Shown here piece after piece: positions 8,314 to 11,353 of a stretch of 11,353 nt of DNA; the stretch's first letter is position 1; the number at the start of each line of letters is the position of its first letter. The notes below the pieces were generated by a model. The model was given only the letters and a program-made list of their open reading frames with translations. It was not told where the DNA came from and did no database searches. This stretch comes from CBFIJI01 sp965662885 (GTDB taxonomy: Bacteria; Bacteroidota; Bacteroidia; Flavobacteriales; Flavobacteriaceae): contig CBFIJI010000064.1 in NCBI GenBank assembly GCA_965662885.1, positions 1 to 11,353 of the forward strand, given 5' to 3'. The position numbers and the translations under genes are program-made.

Positions 8314-8321
8314 TATCTTTG
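8314..8321 (+). promoter_or_regulatory. Candidate Bacteroidetes -7 promoter element for rpoN
   Basis: TATCTTTG matches TAnnTTTG exactly and ends 22 bases before the rpoN ATG. No TTG is found at the expected -33 distance, so support is half a promoter. It suggests sigma-54 is made from a housekeeping promoter with a short leader, in addition to any read-through from asnS. Confidence 0.5.
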
Positions 8322-8343
8322 TAGCAGTTCGTAACGTGTAATC

Positions 8344-9792
8344 ATGATCAAACAGCAGCTACAATTAAAGCTTAATCAAAAGTTATCTCCTCAGCAGATA
8401 AAACTTATGAAGCTTATTCAGCTGTCTACCTTAGATTTAGAACAAAAAATTCAATCGGAGTTAGGCGAAAACCCTGCTTTGGAAAGTGGATTGGAAGATA
8501 AATTTGAGGAAGAAGACCCTTATGATGATGGATACAATGAGGCAGATAAAATTTCATCAGAGGATATCGACTTTGACCCCTATTTAAGCGATGATGAAAT
8601 TCCCGCTTATCGATTGTATGCCAACAACTACAGTGCAGACGATGATGAAAAAGCAGTTCCTGTAAGCGGTGGGATTAGTTTTCATCAATTTTTATTGCAA
8701 CAAGCGGGGAATCTTATTCTAAACAAAGAGGAGCTTCAAATTGCTGAATTTTTGATCGGAAGTATTGACGATAGTGGCTACTTAAGAAGGACTGATGAAG
8801 AGTTGATTGATGACCTCGCCTTTACTCAAGGTTTGATGGTAGAAGAAGCCACACTTCAAAAAGTTTTAAAAGCGGTTCAAACATTGGACCCTGTAGGCGT
8901 AGCCACCCGAACGCTTCAAGAATGTTTGTCCGTCCAATTGGATCGAAAAACAGCTGATCGAGATTCGGTAGGACATGCCAAACTTATTATTAACGATTTA
9001 TTTGAACTCTTCTCTCGTAAACACTTTAAAAAGATTCAAGAGAAATTGTCGATATCTGAAGTAGAATTAAAAGAAGCGTTGACTCTTATTGGTAAATTAA
9101 ACCCAAAACCGGGAGGCTCCATTTCAAGTAATTCCCAAAATACGCACATAGTCCCCGACTTTATTTTAACAATTGAAGAGGGTAAACTTCAAGTAATTCT
9201 CAATCGAAGAAACGCTCCCAAGCTTAAAGTATCCAATGCTTATAAAGAAATGCTTAGCGGATATCAAGAAAGCAATAAAAAATCAAAAACACAACTGGAT
9301 GCGGTACTGTTTATCAAACAGAAATTAGACGCTGCAAAATGGTTTATTGATGCTATAGAGCAAAGACATCAAACGCTATATTTGACCATCAATGCGATTG
9401 TTGAACATCAAAAAGACTATTTTTTGACAGGGGATGAACGCCAATTAAAACCCATGATTCTTAAAGATATTGCTGACAAGATACAAATGGATATTTCAAC
9501 AGTATCTAGGGTTGCAAATAGTAAATACATTGATTCGCCATATGGTGTTAAACTGTTAAAGAGCTTCTTTTCTGAAGGCTTAAAAAACGAAGAAGGAGAA
9601 GATGTATCCTCTATAGAAATTAAAAAAATACTGGAAACCTTAATCAGCAAAGAAAACAAAAAAAAGCCCTTAGCCGATCAGGCATTGTCCGGTTTACTAA
9701 AAGAAAAAGGATACATTGTGGCCAGAAGAACCGTAGCCAAATATCGGGAGCAATTAGACATCCCTGTTGCTCGACTTCGGAAAGAATTATAG
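8344..9792 (+). CDS. rpoN: RNA polymerase sigma-54 factor RpoN
   Basis: Sigma-54 directs RNA polymerase to -24/-12 promoters that need an AAA+ enhancer-binding protein to open. The 482 residues match the family. Region I (about 1-49) is the glutamine- and leucine-rich activator-interacting segment, with LKLNQKLSPQQIKLMKLIQL at 9-28. Region II (about 50-105) is strongly acidic, with many Asp and Glu. The core-binding domain runs from about 110 to 300, including GSIDDSGYLRR and LDPVGVATRTLQECL. The -12 helix-turn-helix is near 371-412 (ILKDIADKIQMDISTVSRV). The RpoN box ARRTVAKYRE (460-469), which reads the -24 element, is intact near the C-terminus. The stop codon sits one base from the stop of the opposing porT-like gene, leaving no room for an intergenic terminator. 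Assignment is secure. Confidence 0.98.
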   Translation: MIKQQLQLKLNQKLSPQQIKLMKLIQLSTLDLEQKIQSELGENPALESGLEDKFEEEDPYDDGYNEADKISSEDIDFDPYLSDDEIPAYRLYANNYSADDDEKAVPVSGGISFHQFLLQQAGNLILNKEELQIAEFLIGSIDDSGYLRRTDEELIDDLAFTQGLMVEEATLQKVLKAVQTLDPVGVATRTLQECLSVQLDRKTADRDSVGHAKLIINDLFELFSRKHFKKIQEKLSISEVELKEALTLIGKLNPKPGGSISSNSQNTHIVPDFILTIEEGKLQVILNRRNAPKLKVSNAYKEMLSGYQESNKKSKTQLDAVLFIKQKLDAAKWFIDAIEQRHQTLYLTINAIVEHQKDYFLTGDERQLKPMILKDIADKIQMDISTVSRVANSKYIDSPYGVKLLKSFFSEGLKNEEGEDVSSIEIKKILETLISKENKKKPLADQALSGLLKEKGYIVARRTVAKYREQLDIPVARLRKEL

Positions 9793-9793
9793 C

Positions 9794-10477
9794 TTACAAC
9801 AAGTAAAAAATCAATCCAAATTTAAGCGCACGTACGTCCAGTAAATCGGAAGATTCACTCTGAATATCAGCACTGAAAAGACTACGAAACTCATACCCCA
9901 AATACAGATTCCACGTATTGAAGCCTACACTTAAGAAACCTTCAGTAGTCCAAGGTTGAGTATCGCTGATAATATTTAAAGTTTCATTTTTTTGAGTTGC
10001 TTTAGCAGAAAAATTCCACCGAAACTTAATTCCCCCGTAAATACGCCAAAATTGAAAATTGGTTGGGGTGGAAGTTCGCCATCTGATTGAAAGTGGGAAA
10101 ACCAAGGACTTAAAAGAGAATTTCATTTTATCAACAGCTTCCTCTAAATTTTGTAACACATAATAACTATTAAGATTACCATCTGTTACACGAAGTAAAT
10201 TAGAATTAAACTGTTGTTGTCCATAGCCAATACCGACACCTAAAGCCAATTTCCCAGAAGCAATCAAAGGCATATCTCGAACAAAGCCGAATTGGAAGGC
10301 ACTAGATAAACCATTTTGATTGAAATTATCTTCATCACTCAGTAAGCTGATAAATGATATTCCGATATAAATCTGATCTTCACGATAGGCGTTAGGAAGG
10401 GAATCCTTTTTAACGGTTTGTGAAGAGAGCACGGATTGAAAAAAAAGAAAAAAAAGAAGAAGGCAATTTCGCAGCAT
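9794..10477 (-). CDS. porT: PorT/SprT-like outer-membrane beta-barrel protein
   Basis: A 227-residue exported protein. I start it at the ATG complementary to 10475-10477 because that gives a signal peptide directly: MLRNC, a leucine/phenylalanine-rich core, then SVLSSQ as a probable cleavage region. An upstream in-frame start at 10543 would add 22 residues, lies inside the terminator hairpin and is implausible. The mature chain has alternating hydrophobic/aromatic strands of a small (about eight-stranded) barrel, for example LALGVGIGYGQQQF, SLVFPLSIRWRTSTPTNFQF, WRIYGGIKFRWNFSA, FLSVGFNTWNLYLGYEF and a C-terminal LKFGLIFYLL ending in hydrophobic residues, as outer-membrane barrels do. The FPLSIRWRTSTP-FWRIYGG pattern resembles PorT of Porphyromonas and SprT of Flavobacterium, proteins needed for type IX secretion and gliding. 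This match is from memory of the family, and the alternative is a generic porin-family barrel. Two A8 runs (10439-10446, 10448-10455) fall in the signal-peptide codons. Confidence 0.72.
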   Translation of the reverse strand: MLRNCLLLFFLFFQSVLSSQTVKKDSLPNAYREDQIYIGISFISLLSDEDNFNQNGLSSAFQFGFVRDMPLIASGKLALGVGIGYGQQQFNSNLLRVTDGNLNSYYVLQNLEEAVDKMKFSFKSLVFPLSIRWRTSTPTNFQFWRIYGGIKFRWNFSAKATQKNETLNIISDTQPWTTEGFLSVGFNTWNLYLGYEFRSLFSADIQSESSDLLDVRALKFGLIFYLL

Positions 10478-10522
10478 GTTGAAAACAAAGATTTCATTGC
10501 TAAGGTAGAAAAAGGCAGAAAC

Positions 10523-10550
10523 AAAAAAAGTGCCCAAAGGCACTTTTTTT
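10523..10550 (-). terminator. Intrinsic terminator after exbD (perfect inverted repeat)
   Basis: Read on the - strand this is A7-GTGCC, loop TTTG, GGCAC-T7. The two 12-base arms are perfectly complementary (10523-10534 with 10539-10550). It lies about 20 bases past the exbD stop and about 45 bases before the porT-like start. It should end the exbD transcript, so the porT-like gene would need its own promoter or read-through. The symmetric A/T tracts would allow action in both directions. Confidence 0.88.
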
Positions 10551-10569
10551 AAAAGGTAAGAAAACCTAC

Positions 10570-11052
10570 CTAATCAATATTCTGTGTATAATCACCAAGG
10601 CGCGTGGTGTAATTGATTTTAAGCGCATTCACTTTTCTCAATTCCTGCTTAATATCCGACACTAAGCCCATTTTTGTATCACCATCAACTTTTAAAGCTG
10701 TGGTAAGTACATTTTGAAGCTCTTGTCTTTTAGCAGCTCGTTCCGCTAGAACGAAAGCAGCAACTTCTTCAACGGTTGCGAATTTATCGTTCAATTGAAT
10801 ACGAGCTCCTGTTCCGTATTTATCGGTATAACGTGAAGAAGGCTTCCCGGCATAGATATACATCACACGGTCCTTTTTGTCCAACTTTTGAACTTGATTG
10901 GCCGCTGGGAGTGAGTTGGCTACCATTAATGTACTGTCTCTCATTACGGTTGCAACCATAAAAAAGAAGAGCAACATAAAAACAATATCCGGAAGCGAAG
11001 CAGTCGAAATCGCTGGTAAATCGCCGTCTTTTTTCTTTTTAAATTTAGACAT
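10570..11052 (-). CDS. exbD: ExbD/TolR-family biopolymer transport protein (first copy)
   Basis: ExbD proteins pair with an ExbB/TolQ-type channel in the inner membrane and pass proton-motive force to TonB or envelope partners. This 160-residue protein has a short basic cytoplasmic N-terminus (MSKFKKKKDGDLPAIS), one transmembrane helix at about residues 20-38, and a periplasmic domain to the end. D22 in SLPDIVFMLLFFFM is placed like the essential proton-carrying Asp of ExbD (Asp25 in E. coli). The periplasmic part includes ARIQLNDKFATVEEV and LKVDGDTKMGLVSDIKQELR, features of the ExbD/TolR fold. The start ATG is complementary to 11050-11052. The second ExbD gene ends 16 bases upstream on the same strand, so the two form an operon whose ExbB partner is probably just outside the window. 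Whether it serves TonB, Tol or another system cannot be told from sequence. Confidence 0.95.
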   Translation of the reverse strand: MSKFKKKKDGDLPAISTASLPDIVFMLLFFFMVATVMRDSTLMVANSLPAANQVQKLDKKDRVMYIYAGKPSSRYTDKYGTGARIQLNDKFATVEEVAAFVLAERAAKRQELQNVLTTALKVDGDTKMGLVSDIKQELRKVNALKINYTTRLGDYTQNID

Positions 11053-11068
11053 AATCTATCGTATTGGA

Positions 11069-11353
11069 TTAATTTGTTTTACTCGGTTCAGCTTCAGATA
11101 ATTTCTGTGGATACATCGCTTTTACTTGATCCAAAAGAGGCTTTAAACGTTCTCTATCGTCCAAGGAAGTTCTCGGATCATCATAACGCTTTTGAGCATC
11201 GACATAATTATATCCTAAAGAAGGATTAAGACTTAAAAACTCTCTGTTTCTCAGTTCATTGTAAGCAGCAACAAGTTCATTTTGCACTGCGATATAAACT
11301 TTGTACGAAGTTTCTCTATCGTTCTTTAGAGAAATAATGGCTTTATCAGGATT
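11069..11353 (-). CDS. exbD: ExbD/TolR-family protein (second copy), C-terminal fragment, continues beyond window
   Basis: The frame is open from the window end (first visible residues NPDKAIISLKNDRETSYKVY) through to the TAA at 11069-11071, about 94 residues. The GTG at 11285-11287 is only an internal valine. The visible part is the periplasmic domain: KAIISLKNDRETSYKVYI matches the beta-strand and helix of ExbD-type domains, followed by VQNELVAAYNELRNREF and a charged linker ending YPQKLSEAEPSKTN. The membrane anchor and the key Asp would lie off the window. The gene sits 16 bases upstream of the first exbD on the same strand. Paired, non-identical exbD genes beside an exbB/motA-type gene are common in Bacteroidetes, so this is read as the second ExbD. 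Its truncation is due to the window edge. Confidence 0.8.
   Translation of the reverse strand, partial: NPDKAIISLKNDRETSYKVYIAVQNELVAAYNELRNREFLSLNPSLGYNYVDAQKRYDDPRTSLDDRERLKPLLDQVKAMYPQKLSEAEPSKTN

Noticed and set aside
9824..9840. Palindromic CACGTACGT-like sequence near the rpoN/porT junction
   Set aside because: It is short, lies inside the porT-like coding region (3' end) and has no T tract, so it is neither a terminator nor a supported operator.
10486..10493. AATCTTTG (- strand) as the -7 element of the porT-like gene
   Set aside because: It has one mismatch to TAnnTTTG, no -33 TTG at the right distance, and ends only 8 bases before the ATG. A promoter must exist between the terminator and the start, but I cannot place it.
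10478..10543. Longer N-terminus for the porT-like gene starting at 10543
   Set aside because: The added 22 residues would be encoded by the terminator hairpin and would place another hydrophobic stretch before a good signal peptide that begins at 10477.
10776..11101. Two + strand open frames antisense to exbD
   Set aside because: They overlap each other and the confident - strand exbD, and they resemble no protein family I recognise.

Overview
The window is an AT-rich, densely packed chromosomal segment from a member of the Bacteroidetes, most likely a marine-type Flavobacteriia (Flavobacteriaceae or close relatives). The evidence is the protein style of PyrH, Frr, the ExbD pair and the PorT-like barrel, the lack of Shine-Dalgarno sequences before most genes, and matches to the Bacteroidetes -7 promoter element TAnnTTTG just upstream of gene starts. 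No tRNA, rRNA, insertion sequence, CRISPR array or integrated element is visible. No intergenic gap exceeds about 100 bases.

Layout. (1) Bases 1-3031, + strand: the de novo NAD module nadA (5' end cut by the window edge), nadB and nadC, tightly coupled with a 6-base gap and then an 11-base overlap. Together they convert L-aspartate plus dihydroxyacetone phosphate to nicotinate mononucleotide. (2) Bases 3106-6786, + strand: pyrH (UMP kinase) and frr (ribosome recycling factor), then a 789-residue RND/MMPL-type inner-membrane transporter. pyrH has an exact -7 element directly upstream, so it probably starts a new transcription unit. (3) Bases 6855-9792, + strand: asnS (asparaginyl-tRNA synthetase) and rpoN (sigma-54), each with its own candidate promoter. 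(4) Bases 9794-11353, - strand: a PorT-like outer-membrane beta-barrel, a perfect 12-bp-arm intrinsic terminator, a complete exbD, and the C-terminal part of a second exbD that runs off the window. rpoN and porT converge with only one base between their stop codons.

Functionally this is mostly core housekeeping (NAD, pyrimidine nucleotides, translation, transcription), followed by an envelope-energisation locus of ExbD-type proton-motive-force transducers and a PorT/SprT-type barrel linked in this phylum to type IX secretion and gliding. I see no convincing new biological system. The points most worth a second look are the asymmetric proton-relay residues of the RND protein, the consistently short distance from promoter to start codon, the one-base convergent rpoN/porT junction, and the nad block lying directly upstream of pyrH-frr.
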